From an uncultured Pelagibacteraceae bacterium (lineage in GTDB: Bacteria > Pseudomonadota > Alphaproteobacteria > Pelagibacterales > Pelagibacteraceae), in assembly GCA_902518185.1 (NCBI GenBank), contig CABYFG010000003.1, forward strand, positions 62,001 through 126,000: a stretch of 64,000 bases of DNA, written 5' to 3'. Made by a program: the position numbers and the translations under genes. This document shows, piece by piece, positions 8,165-21,249 of this stretch. The stretch's first letter is position 1. The number at the start of each line of letters is the position of its first letter. The notes under the pieces are model-generated. The model did not search any database and was not told where the DNA came from. It worked only from the letters and a program-made list of their open reading frames with translations.

Positions 8165-9034
8165 ATGAAAGCTGGAAAAATCACTGCAGGAATAATTATT
8201 ACACTAGCGATTATTGCTTTTTTTTCAATTTTCATTGTTAAAGAGGTAAATCAAGCGATAGTTCTTCAATTTGGTGATCCAAAAAGAATAATTTCGAAAC
8301 CAGGATTAAATGTTAAAATACCTTTTATTCAAAATGTAGTTTATTTAGACAAAAGAATTTTAAATCTAGATACACCACCAGAAGAGGTTATTGCATCTGA
8401 CCAAAAAAGATTAATCGTTGATGCATTTGCAAGATTTCAAATAATCGATCCGCTCAAATTTTATATTTCTGTTGGGAATGAGAGAGTTGCAAGATCAAGA
8501 TTGGCAACAATTATTAATTCAAGAATAAGAAATGTTCTTGGTCAACAAGAGTTACAAACTCTTCTCTCTGAAGATAGAACTAAACAAATGGCTTTAATTC
8601 AAGAGGGTGTGAATAATGAAGCAAAAAATTTTGGGATAAAAATTGTCGATGTAAGAATCAAAAGAGCCGACCTCCCTCAAGCAAACAGTGATGCAATTTT
8701 TAGAAGAATGCAAACTGAGAGGGAACGAGAGGCAAAAGAATTTAGAGCGAAGGGTGCAGAGATGGCGGTCACAATCACCTCGACAGCAGATAAAGAAGTG
8801 ACTGTAATTTTAGCTGATGCCCAAAAACAATCAGAAATCATGAAAGGTGAGGGAGATGGTGAGAGAAACAAGATTTTTGCTAATGCTTTTGGACAAGATC
8901 CAGAATTTTTTGCATTTTATAGAGCAATGCAAGCATATGAAAAAGCATTAATTGGCGGAGAGACATCTTTGATTTTATCTCCTGATAGTGAGTTCTTCAA
9001 ATTTTTTGGAAATATCAAACCAAGAACAGAATAA
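8165..9034 (+). CDS. hflC: HflC, subunit of the HflKC regulator of FtsH
   Basis: This is the HflK partner. The 289-residue protein has an N-terminal membrane anchor (residues about 6-27) and an SPFH domain starting VKEVNQAIVLQFGDPKRI, with the family segments LDKRILNLDTPPEEVIASDQKRLIVDAF split over residues about 59-86 and RMQTERERE AKEFRAKGAE in the coiled region. It ends with ILSPDSEFFKFF, a common HflC terminus. Spacing to hflK is 2 bases and to the downstream DUF2065 gene 7 bases, supporting one operon through degP and miaA. Confidence 0.96.
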   Translation: MKAGKITAGIIITLAIIAFFSIFIVKEVNQAIVLQFGDPKRIISKPGLNVKIPFIQNVVYLDKRILNLDTPPEEVIASDQKRLIVDAFARFQIIDPLKFYISVGNERVARSRLATIINSRIRNVLGQQELQTLLSEDRTKQMALIQEGVNNEAKNFGIKIVDVRIKRADLPQANSDAIFRRMQTEREREAKEFRAKGAEMAVTITSTADKEVTVILADAQKQSEIMKGEGDGERNKIFANAFGQDPEFFAFYRAMQAYEKALIGGETSLILSPDSEFFKFFGNIKPRTE

Positions 9035-9041
9035 GCATTAA

Positions 9042-9227
9042 ATGAGAGAATTGATCATAGCTTTTGGTCTGTTCTTGTTTATTGAGGGGCTATTGTATGC
9101 CATATTTCCATCAAAAATGAAAAATATGCTAAAAAAACTTGAAATTATTAAAGAAAGTCAATTAAGAACTGGAGGCTTAATTTTTGCAATAATTGGATTT
9201 GCAATTATTTATTTTATTAAAAACTAA
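9042..9227 (+). CDS. DUF2065 (YjeT-like) small membrane protein
   Basis: A 61-residue protein with two predicted membrane helices (about residues 3-19 and 44-59) separated by a basic loop with FPSKMKNML and QLRTGGL. This matches the DUF2065/YjeT family, typically found immediately after hflKC in proteobacteria. Its molecular role is unknown. Position suggests association with HflKC-FtsH or with envelope quality control. The ATG is 7 bases after hflC and the gene ends one base before the degP start. Confidence 0.85.
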   Translation: MRELIIAFGLFLFIEGLLYAIFPSKMKNMLKKLEIIKESQLRTGGLIFAIIGFAIIYFIKN

Positions 9228-9228
9228 T

Positions 9229-10635
9229 ATGAAAAAATTAAGAACCTATGTATTAAGCCTAATAGTTTTGTTGAGCTTTGAGACAGTATCATTATCAAAA
9301 AATGCTCCAGCATCGTTTGCAGATTTAGCCGAAAAATTGATGCCTTCTGTAGTTAACATCTCAACTACTACCATTGTAACAACTCAAACTAATCCATTTC
9401 CTTTTCAATTCCCGCCAGGGTCGCCATTCGAAGATATGTTTAAAGAATTCGGGACACCTCAAGAAAGAAAATCATCAGCTTTAGGCTCAGGATTTATAAT
9501 TGATGAGAAAGGAATAGTTGTCACAAATAATCATGTAATAAAAGATGCAGAGGATATAATTATAAGAGTTAATGGCAACAAAGAGTACAAAGCAAAAGTA
9601 ATAGGATCAGATCCTTTATCTGATATTGCTGTTTTGCAACTTGATACAGAAGAAAAGTTCAAACCAGTAAAATTTGGAGACTCCGATAAAGCTAGAATCG
9701 GAGATTGGGTTATTGCAATAGGAAACCCTTTTGGTCTGGGTGGCACTGTAACCTCTGGAATCATATCTGCTAGGAACAGATCTATTGGACTTACAAGATA
9801 TGAGGATTACATTCAAACTGATGCTTCCATTAATTCGGGGAATTCAGGTGGTCCATTATTTGATATGAATGGAGATGTGATTGGAATTAACACTGCAATT
9901 TTAGGCAGGAGTGGTTCAATTGGGATTGGTTTTTCAATACCATCCAATAGTGCAAAAATAGTTATTGATCAATTAATTGAGTTTGGTGAAACAAAAAGAG
10001 GATGGTTGGGTGTTCGAATTCAAGATGTGACAAAAGAAATTGCTGATGTAGAAAAACTAGATGAACCAAGAGGCGCTTTAGTTGCAAGTGTTGCACAAAA
10101 TAGTCCCTCTGATAAAGCTGGAGTTAAAGCTGGAGATATTATCCTAGAGTTTGATGGTCAAAGAATTCAAGAAATGAAGGAACTTCCTATAATTGTTGCC
10201 AGAACTAAAGTTGGAAAAAAAGTAAATGTAAAAATTTGGAGAAATAAAAAGGAAATTTTAAAAATAATCACGCTCGGTAGACTTGAAACATCCGAGGATT
10301 TTAAAGTTGCTGAAAGTAAAAAAGCTCCTGAGGAGTTTATAGTAAACGATCTTAAAATTACCGTAAGAAAACTTACTAATGAAGATATAAAAAATAGAAA
10401 TTTACCAAATCAAACATCAGGTCTTGTAATAACAAAAATTGATAAAGATAGTCCTTTAATAAATTCGATTGAGTTAAATAGTATAATTCTAGAAGCCCAA
10501 AAGAAAAAGATAAGGGATATTAACGATCTTAATCAAGCTATAAAACAAGTTATGAATAGCAATGAAAAAACTATTTTATTGGTAATTTACAACAGTCAAA
10601 ATCAAAGAAGATATATTGGTATTAAATTAGATTAA
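9229..10635 (+). CDS. degP: Periplasmic serine protease of the DegP/HtrA (Do) family
   Basis: The protein degrades or refolds damaged envelope proteins. From ATG 9229 it is 468 residues with an N-terminal signal peptide (MKKLRTYVLSLIVLLSF, cleavage near SLSKNA). A longer in-frame start at 9193 lies inside the DUF2065 gene and would spoil the signal peptide. The trypsin-like domain carries the catalytic triad His102 (TNNHVI), Asp132 (SDIAVL) and Ser206 (GNSGGPL). Two PDZ domains follow: one around RGWLGVRIQDV and ARTKVGKKV, the second degenerate, around LPNQTSGLVITKI. The Q-linker is short (about 25 residues), as in DegQ/MucD forms. It is the fourth gene of the hflKC operon. Confidence 0.93.
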   Translation: MKKLRTYVLSLIVLLSFETVSLSKNAPASFADLAEKLMPSVVNISTTTIVTTQTNPFPFQFPPGSPFEDMFKEFGTPQERKSSALGSGFIIDEKGIVVTNNHVIKDAEDIIIRVNGNKEYKAKVIGSDPLSDIAVLQLDTEEKFKPVKFGDSDKARIGDWVIAIGNPFGLGGTVTSGIISARNRSIGLTRYEDYIQTDASINSGNSGGPLFDMNGDVIGINTAILGRSGSIGIGFSIPSNSAKIVIDQLIEFGETKRGWLGVRIQDVTKEIADVEKLDEPRGALVASVAQNSPSDKAGVKAGDIILEFDGQRIQEMKELPIIVARTKVGKKVNVKIWRNKKEILKIITLGRLETSEDFKVAESKKAPEEFIVNDLKITVRKLTNEDIKNRNLPNQTSGLVITKIDKDSPLINSIELNSIILEAQKKKIRDINDLNQAIKQVMNSNEKTILLVIYNSQNQRRYIGIKLD

Positions 10636-10638
10636 TAT

Positions 10639-11550
10639 ATGGATTTGAAATCCAAAATTATTTTAATTTATGGACCCACAGCTTCAGGTAAATCAAAATT
10701 TGCATTAAAGTTAGCAGAAAAAATTAATGGTGAAATAATAAATGCTGACAGTATGCAAGTCTATAAAGAATTAAAAATTCTATCAGCAAGGCCTCTTAAA
10801 AAGGATTGTCAAAAAATAAAACATTATCTATATGGGTTTCAAAGTGTAAAAAAAGATTTTTCTGCTGGAGATTGGTTAAAATTGGCAAATCAAAATATTT
10901 TACTAATAAAAAGAAAGAAAAAAATTCCAATTTTAGTTGGTGGAACAGGTCTTTATTTTAAAGCTCTTACTGATGGACTTGTTAAAATTCCAAAAATTCC
11001 AATTAAATTTAGAAATAAAATTAGGTCCTTACATAAAAAAATTGGACAAGAAAAGTTTTTTTCTAAATTGATCAATATTGACCCATTAATTAAAAATAAT
11101 ATCAATAAATTTGATACTCAAAGATCTATTCGAGCATATGAAATAAAAACATTTACAAAAAAATCTATGATAAATTGGTTCAAAGACACAAAACCATATT
11201 TTAATGATGATGTTTTCTATAAAATTTATTTAGATTCACCAAGAGATAAGATAATTAAAAAAATTTACCTCAGAACTCATCAAATGATAAAAAATGGAGC
11301 TATAAAGGAAGTTAAAAACTTTCTTAAATTAAAAGTCTCAAAAAAGAAGACAGCAAATAAAGCTATTGGCATTACAGAGATAAAAGAATTTTTAGAGAAA
11401 AAAATAAGTATTAGTGTTGTAATTGAGAGAATAGCAGTAAAGACAAGGCAATATGCTAAAAGACAGACTACTTGGGGGCGCGGAAAGATGTCAGACTGGA
11501 CTAGGATTAGCCCGAAAAATTCTAGTAAATTTTTAGAAAAATTTAGATAG
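10639..11550 (+). CDS. miaA: tRNA dimethylallyltransferase
   Basis: MiaA transfers a dimethylallyl group to N6 of A37 in tRNAs reading UNN codons. The 303-residue protein begins with P-loop GPTASGKS (about residues 11-18), then GEIINADSMQVYKEL, the segment PILVGGTGLYFKAL and the C-terminal RQYAKRQTTWGRG motif, all diagnostic. It starts 3 bases after degP, so it likely shares that transcript. The downstream ilvB gene is separated by 49 bases with a hairpin. Confidence 0.95.
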   Translation: MDLKSKIILIYGPTASGKSKFALKLAEKINGEIINADSMQVYKELKILSARPLKKDCQKIKHYLYGFQSVKKDFSAGDWLKLANQNILLIKRKKKIPILVGGTGLYFKALTDGLVKIPKIPIKFRNKIRSLHKKIGQEKFFSKLINIDPLIKNNINKFDTQRSIRAYEIKTFTKKSMINWFKDTKPYFNDDVFYKIYLDSPRDKIIKKIYLRTHQMIKNGAIKEVKNFLKLKVSKKKTANKAIGITEIKEFLEKKISISVVIERIAVKTRQYAKRQTTWGRGKMSDWTRISPKNSSKFLEKFR

Positions 11551-11566
11551 CTCTCAGTAATCCTTG

Positions 11567-11596
11567 ACCAATTAGCACAACTTCAGCTAGATTGGT
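11567..11596 (+). promoter_or_regulatory. Hairpin in the leader just upstream of ilvB
   Basis: ACCAATTAGC (11567-11576) can pair with GCTAGATTGGT (11586-11596) across a 9-base loop with one bulged base. The right arm ends 3 bases before the ilvB start codon, so folding would block ribosome access. No U-tract follows, so it is not a terminator, and no leader peptide rich in Leu/Val/Ile codons was found. A TTGACC hexamer overlaps the left arm and could be a -35 box. Function is inference. Confidence 0.35.
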
Positions 11597-11599
11597 TAT

Positions 11600-13365
11600 A
11601 TGTCAAAATTATTTACTGGTGCAGAAATTGTTTTTAAATGCCTAGAAGATCAAAGTGTTGAATTTATTTTTGGGTATCCTGGTGGCGCAGTATTACCGAT
11701 TTATGATGAATTAAAAAATCATTCCTCTATCAAACATATTTTAGTTAGACATGAACAAGGTGCTGGACACGCTGCTGAGGGCTATGCAAGATCTAGTGGT
11801 AAACCAGGCGTAGTTTTAGTAACTTCTGGACCGGGTGCTACAAACGTGGTTACTGCTTTAACTGACGCTTACATGGACTCGGTCCCCTTAGTTTGTATTT
11901 CAGGTCAAGTACCAACTCATTTAATTGGAACCGATGCGTTTCAGGAGTGTGATACTACCGGTATTACAAGACCATGCACTAAACATAATTGGTTAGTTAA
12001 AGACATTAAAGATTTATCAAAAGTCATGCATGAGGCTTTTAGAGTTGCAACAACAGGAAGACCTGGGCCAGTGTTAGTTGATATCCCAAAAGATATTCAG
12101 TTTGCAAAAAGTAATTATTCTAAACCAAAAATAGAAAAAAAACTTAATGGGAAAGCAATGAATAAATTTTCTCATAATGAAATAGATCAATTAATTAAAT
12201 TAATTTCTAAAGCTAAAAAACCAGTAGTTTATACAGGTGGTGGCGTAATCAATTCCGGTCCTAAAGCTAGTGATACACTTAAAGAATTTGTAAGATTAAT
12301 TGGTTTTCCAATTACTTCAACATTACAAGGGTTAGGCGCTTTTCCTGGAGATGACAATCAGTTTATTGGAATGCTTGGTATGCACGGGACATATGAGGCA
12401 AATAATGCGATGCACGATTGTGATTTACTTATAAACGTAGGCGCAAGATTTGATGATAGGATAACAGGTAAAATTGATGAATTTTCACCTAAATCAAAAA
12501 AAGTTCATATAGATATTGACCCATCCTCAATAAATAAGATTATAAAAGTTGATTTAGCAATAGTGGGTGATGTTAATGAAGTTTTAAAATCAGTAATTAA
12601 AAGGATTAATAAAAGAAAGAATGGATTAAAGACCTCAAACAAACAAAATATTTCAAAATGGTGGGAACAGATTGAAAAATGGAGATCTAAAAATTCATTA
12701 GGATTTATAAATAGTGAAGAAACAATCAAACCTCAACACGCTGTGCAAAGATTATATGAATTAACAAAAAATCAAGATACTTATATCACCACAGAAGTTG
12801 GTCAACACCAAATGTGGGCTGCTCAACATTATAAATTTAATAAACCAAACAGATGGATGACATCGGGAGGTCTAGGAACTATGGGCTACGGACTTCCTGC
12901 AGCTGTAGGTGTTCAGATTGCTCACCCAGATAAACTTGTTATTGATATAGCTGGTGAGGCATCTGTTTTGATGACTATGCAAGAAATGTCAACAGCTGTT
13001 CAATACAATTTGCCGATTAAAATTTTTGTTTTAAACAATCAGTACATGGGAATGGTTAGACAATGGCAAGAGTTACTTCACGAAAAAAATTATTCTGAAA
13101 GTTATTCTGAGGCATTGCCTGATTTTGTAAAATTAGCTGAGGCTTATGGATGTAAAGGGATAAAAGTAAATAAACCAGATGAATTAGACTCCAAAATAAA
13201 AGAGATGATTGATTATAACGGACCAGTGATATTTGATTGTCAGGTAGATCCAAATGAAAATTGTTTTCCAATGATACCATCAGGAAAACCACATAATCAG
13301 ATGATTTTAGGTCCGAATGATGAGAAAGATAATAAGATTACTGGAAAAGGTAAAACTTTAGTTTA

Positions 13366-13366
<1 letters not shown>
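11600..13366 (+). CDS. ilvB: Acetolactate synthase, large (catalytic) subunit
   Basis: This ThDP enzyme condenses two pyruvates, or pyruvate and 2-oxobutyrate, in valine, leucine and isoleucine synthesis. The 588-residue protein has the N-terminal PYR domain with catalytic Glu in VRHEQGAGHAAEGYARSSG, a central FAD-binding region (LLINVGARFDDRITG) and the C-terminal PP domain (SGGLGTMGYGLPAAVG). The metal-binding GDxx motif reads GEAS here, with Glu453 in place of the usual Asp, while the downstream NNQYMGMV is normal. The stop codon overlaps the ATG of the small subunit by one base, giving tight coupling. Length and domain order are normal. Confidence 0.95.
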
Positions 13367-14957
<1,591 letters not shown>

Positions 14958-14960
14958 TTT

Positions 14961-14977
14961 AGACCCAAATTGGGTTT
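14961..14977 (+). terminator. Weak hairpin between ilvC and leuA
   Basis: A 7-bp stem including one G-U pair (arms around ACCCA and TGGGT) with a 3-base loop is followed by AATTTGTTATTTT. It could be a weak intrinsic terminator or attenuator. Only 3 of 7 pairs are G-C, so termination would be partial at best. Confidence 0.4.
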
Positions 14978-15037
14978 AATTTGTTATTTTATTTTGCAAT
15001 CTAAACGAGAGGTTGTATATTCCTAAGAAAATTTTTT

Positions 15038-17651
<2,614 letters not shown>

Positions 17652-17656
17652 GAGAG

Positions 17657-18886
17657 ATGGCTGAAAGCAGAGATGATTTTATAATTGCAATTAGATCTGC
17701 TTTTTTAAAGAAAAGTACAAAACAAAAATTTTCATTATTAACATTAGCATTAATATCAATATTAATAATTTCCTTTTCTAGTTTAGATTTTAAGATTATT
17801 AGATATTTAAAAATTGGTATTAATGAATTTGTTTATCGATCATCATTTATAGTTTCTATTCCAGAAAATTTTGCTAAAAATAGTTTTTTAGAAATAAAAA
17901 GCTACACATCTTTTTTTGATGATTATAAAAAAAAAAAAATGGAGTTAGTTGAATTAAAATCAAATTTTATCTCCAATGAAATTATTCAGTTCGAAAATAA
18001 AGAATTAAAAGAACTTATAAACGATTACGTTTCTAGCTCAGATAAAATACTTGCAAAAATTATAGTCGATCATGAAAGCCCATATTTAAAAAGTATTATT
18101 ATTAATAAGGGGAGCAAAGATAATATAAGAATTGGAACTCCAATATATGATCAATCCTATTTGGTTGGAAGAGTGATTGAGGTAAATTATAGAACGTCTA
18201 GGGTGTTGTTATTGTCTGATTTGAACTCTAACGTTCCAGTTACAATCGCACCTCAAAATATTCAAGCAATTGTAACTGGCTCTGGTGATTACTTTGGTCA
18301 GATAAAATATATTAAGGAAAAAATTGATAAAGAATTTGGTGATAAAAATATAATTTATACCTCTGGCACAGGTGCAATCTTCAAAAGTGGTGTTCCAATA
18401 GGTAAATTGCGAGTTAAAGATGATGTATTTAACACTTATTATGTAGAATTTTTTTCAGATTTTTCGCAACTTAAGTATGTTTTTGCTGAGATTGAGACCA
18501 GGTCTCCAATAAAAAAAACTGAGGAGGATTCCGATAAGATTATTGATCAAAACACAAATTTAACAATGGAAACTAAATTAAAAATTCTTGAAGATGAAAT
18601 AAAAATTTTTGAGGAAAGTAACACAAAATTTAAAAATGAGAATGAAAAATTAAAAAATGAAATAAACGATTTAAACTCGAATATATCAAATATGAAAAGT
18701 GAAATTTTTTTTCAAAAGAAAAAAATAGATGAATTTGATATTGATAAGGATGAAATAATTTTTTTAAAATTAAATTTAGTGCATGGCCATAAATGCAGAA
18801 AAGGTTTTCTTAACAACAAAGGTTTTGAAATTAACACACCTGAGTATAGAAGCTGTGTATTAAGTAAGGAAATTAATAATGAGTGA
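17657..18886 (+). CDS. mreC: Rod-shape determining protein MreC with long C-terminal extension
   Basis: MreC is a bitopic periplasmic scaffold of the elongasome. The 409-residue protein has one membrane helix (about residues 25-42), a short coiled coil (about 85-125) and the paired beta-barrel region with IIVDHESPYLKSIIINKGSKDN split over residues about 135-156, VGRVIEVNYRTSRVLLLSD and SGTGAIFKSGVPIGKL. After about residue 295 the sequence continues for more than 110 residues as a Glu/Lys/Asn-rich coiled coil, then a terminal segment with two cysteines (HGHKCRKGF and YRSCVLS). Many MreC proteins end near the barrel. The gene overlaps mreD by 8 bases. Confidence 0.9.
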   Translation: MAESRDDFIIAIRSAFLKKSTKQKFSLLTLALISILIISFSSLDFKIIRYLKIGINEFVYRSSFIVSIPENFAKNSFLEIKSYTSFFDDYKKKKMELVELKSNFISNEIIQFENKELKELINDYVSSSDKILAKIIVDHESPYLKSIIINKGSKDNIRIGTPIYDQSYLVGRVIEVNYRTSRVLLLSDLNSNVPVTIAPQNIQAIVTGSGDYFGQIKYIKEKIDKEFGDKNIIYTSGTGAIFKSGVPIGKLRVKDDVFNTYYVEFFSDFSQLKYVFAEIETRSPIKKTEEDSDKIIDQNTNLTMETKLKILEDEIKIFEESNTKFKNENEKLKNEINDLNSNISNMKSEIFFQKKKIDEFDIDKDEIIFLKLNLVHGHKCRKGFLNNKGFEINTPEYRSCVLSKEINNE

Positions 18887-19385
18887 ATTAAAGTCAAAAA
18901 GTTTTTTATTTAAATTTTATGGCTGGATGCCAATTATTTTATTATTTATATCGGTATTAAATGAATTTGATCTAAATTATTTAAATCTGAAATATTTCTC
19001 ATTTAATTTCCCTTTTATTCTCATTTTTTTCTTCACTCTTAAAGACTTTAAGCATTTTGATTATTTATTGGTGTTTATCGCTGGGCTAATTAATGACACA
19101 GTTGTTGGTTTACCTTTGGGCATAAGTAGCTTGTCCTATACATTAATTTGTATTGCAACGTCTTATATTAGAAATATTACAATTAGACCAAACCCCATAA
19201 AAGATTGGTTTTATTTTCTTTTTATTATCTGTCTTATCAATTCAATAAATTATTCGATACTATCGTTATTTTTTTCATACAATCTTATCCTCATGAATTT
19301 TGTAGTAAATATTTTTTTTACGTTTATTTTGTATGTAGTTTTTGTTTCAATTTTTAAATATTATATAAAAAGTTTAAATGATTAG
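18879..19385 (+). CDS. mreD: Rod-shape determining protein MreD
   Basis: A 168-residue integral membrane protein with about five hydrophobic segments. The internal LVFIAGLINDTVVGLPLGISSL is the family hallmark (xxGxxxDxxxGxPLG). It completes the MreBCD set and overlaps mreC (8 bases) and mrdA (8 bases). MreD is thought to stabilise the MreC-PBP2-RodA assembly. The sequence otherwise is poorly conserved, as is normal for this family. Confidence 0.88.
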   Translation: MSELKSKSFLFKFYGWMPIILLFISVLNEFDLNYLNLKYFSFNFPFILIFFFTLKDFKHFDYLLVFIAGLINDTVVGLPLGISSLSYTLICIATSYIRNITIRPNPIKDWFYFLFIICLINSINYSILSLFFSYNLILMNFVVNIFFTFILYVVFVSIFKYYIKSLND

Positions 19386-21249
19386 TTCCTTAAGCGATAA
19401 TGTAACAAAACTCAATTCGATAAACAGAAGAATGTTTATCGCTGGATCATTAAAATTCTTTATAATGGTTGGGATAGTAAGTAGGCTATTTTTTTTACAA
19501 GTAAAAGAAAACAAAAAATACTTAACCCTTTCAGATAAAAATCGAATTCGCGAGTGGAAACTTGCTCCAGTAAGAGGAGAATTTCGAGATTATTTTGGGA
19601 GTGTAATTGCTGGTAATTTTGAGGCTTATCAATTGCATGTAATTCCTGAACAAGTTGAGGATTTTAGATATGTTATTTATAGACTCAAGGATTTGTTAGA
19701 TTTATCTGATAGTCAATTTAAAAAGATTTTAAAAAAAAAGAGAGAAAATAAACCATGGGAGACTTTAATTGTTTCTGACAATTTAAGTTGGGAAAAATTT
19801 TCAAAAATAAACAATCACCTTTATGATTTAAACGGAGTAAAGCCAGTGATTTCTATTTCAAGAAATTATCCATACAAAGATAATTTTACACATGTGATTG
19901 GCTATGTAAGTCAAGCAAATGAAAGAGATATTGAAACTACAAACATTATAAAGAAAAACTTTGTACCAGGTCTAAAAGTTGGAAAAATTGGTTTAGAAAA
20001 AACTTTTGAGGAAAAATTAATTGGCTCAAATGATATTGAGAGATATGAAGTAAATGCTTATGGAAGAAGAATAAGTCAATTAGAGTTTCAAAAAGGTGAA
20101 AAAGGGAAAACTTTAAAATTAACAATTGATACAAAAGTTCAACAATTATCAAATAAATTACTGAAAGACCAGGCGGGTTCAATTTGTGTTATGGATATTT
20201 ATACTGGATCTATAATTGCCATGCATTCATCACCATCATTTGATCCAAATTTATTTGTTTTTGGAATAAGTCAAGATGAGTGGCAAATGATTAGAAATGA
20301 TCCCATGAAACCATTAGTAAATAAAACATTACAGGGAAACTATTCACCAGGATCTACAATTAAACCAATTGTAGCTTTATCGGCTTTAGAAAACAGAATT
20401 ATTAATCCAAATTTTACCGTAAGATGCACTGGTAAGTCAGAAATGTATGGTCAGACTTATCATTGTTGGAAAAAAAAAGGTCATGGTTATATGAACTTAA
20501 GAAATGCAATGAAACAATCTTGTGATACTTATTTTTATGAAATTTCAAGAAAACTTGGTGTGGATAAGTTAAGTGATACTGCAAAAAAATTTGGTTTGGG
20601 AAAAAAGGTTTTTGGAGATTTGTTTGAAATAGAAAAAAATGGGTTAGTGCCTAGCACTCAATGGAAAAAAAATGCTCTGGGCAAAGGTTGGTTACTAGGT
20701 GAAACGATGATTACTGGTATTGGACAAGGTTATATTCAAACAACACCAATTCAACTATGTTTAATGACTGCGCAAATAGCTAATGGAGGATATAAAATTT
20801 ATCCTAAACTAGTAATAAATGAAGCCAGTTCTGAGAAATTAGATAAGTATGTTCCATTATATGAAAATTCTAAAAACATCAAAATTATTCAAGATGCAAT
20901 GTTTAGTTCTACAAATGAGGTTATGGGTACTTCTTATAGATCAAGAATAGATGATATTAAATATCAATTTGCAGGAAAAACAGGCACAGCCCAAGTTAAA
21001 AAGATTACAGAAAAAGATAGAGAACTAGATCTAAAGACTTTTGAGATACCTTATGAGGAAAGAGATCATGCTTTGTATGTAGCATTTGGTCCCTACAAAC
21101 AGCCAAGATATGCTCTCAGTATTTTAGTAGAACATGGAGGAAATGGAAGTACCACTGCAGCACCTATGGCTAAAGAATTATTTAAATTAATAATTGATAG
21201 ACATGAATTAAGAGAATCAATCAAGAATAAAAAATATATGGATATTTAA
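19378..21249 (+). CDS. mrdA: Penicillin-binding protein 2 (peptidoglycan transpeptidase)
   Basis: PBP2 cross-links peptidoglycan during lateral growth, in partnership with RodA. The 623-residue protein has one N-terminal membrane anchor (about residues 23-41), the non-catalytic pedestal domain (APVRGEFRDYFG, HVIGYVSQAN) and the transpeptidase domain with catalytic Ser326 in SPGSTIKP (S-x-x-K329), the second motif SCD (381-383) and KTG (534-536). The motif-2 SCD instead of SxN is normal for PBP2. It overlaps mreD by 8 bases, and its final A is the first base of the rodA ATG. Confidence 0.95.
   Translation: MISSLSDNVTKLNSINRRMFIAGSLKFFIMVGIVSRLFFLQVKENKKYLTLSDKNRIREWKLAPVRGEFRDYFGSVIAGNFEAYQLHVIPEQVEDFRYVIYRLKDLLDLSDSQFKKILKKKRENKPWETLIVSDNLSWEKFSKINNHLYDLNGVKPVISISRNYPYKDNFTHVIGYVSQANERDIETTNIIKKNFVPGLKVGKIGLEKTFEEKLIGSNDIERYEVNAYGRRISQLEFQKGEKGKTLKLTIDTKVQQLSNKLLKDQAGSICVMDIYTGSIIAMHSSPSFDPNLFVFGISQDEWQMIRNDPMKPLVNKTLQGNYSPGSTIKPIVALSALENRIINPNFTVRCTGKSEMYGQTYHCWKKKGHGYMNLRNAMKQSCDTYFYEISRKLGVDKLSDTAKKFGLGKKVFGDLFEIEKNGLVPSTQWKKNALGKGWLLGETMITGIGQGYIQTTPIQLCLMTAQIANGGYKIYPKLVINEASSEKLDKYVPLYENSKNIKIIQDAMFSSTNEVMGTSYRSRIDDIKYQFAGKTGTAQVKKITEKDRELDLKTFEIPYEERDHALYVAFGPYKQPRYALSILVEHGGNGSTTAAPMAKELFKLIIDRHELRESIKNKKYMDI

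Noticed and set aside
9193-9228. Upstream start for degP
   Set aside because: It lies within the DUF2065 gene and would place 12 residues before a good signal peptide. ATG 9229 is the natural start.
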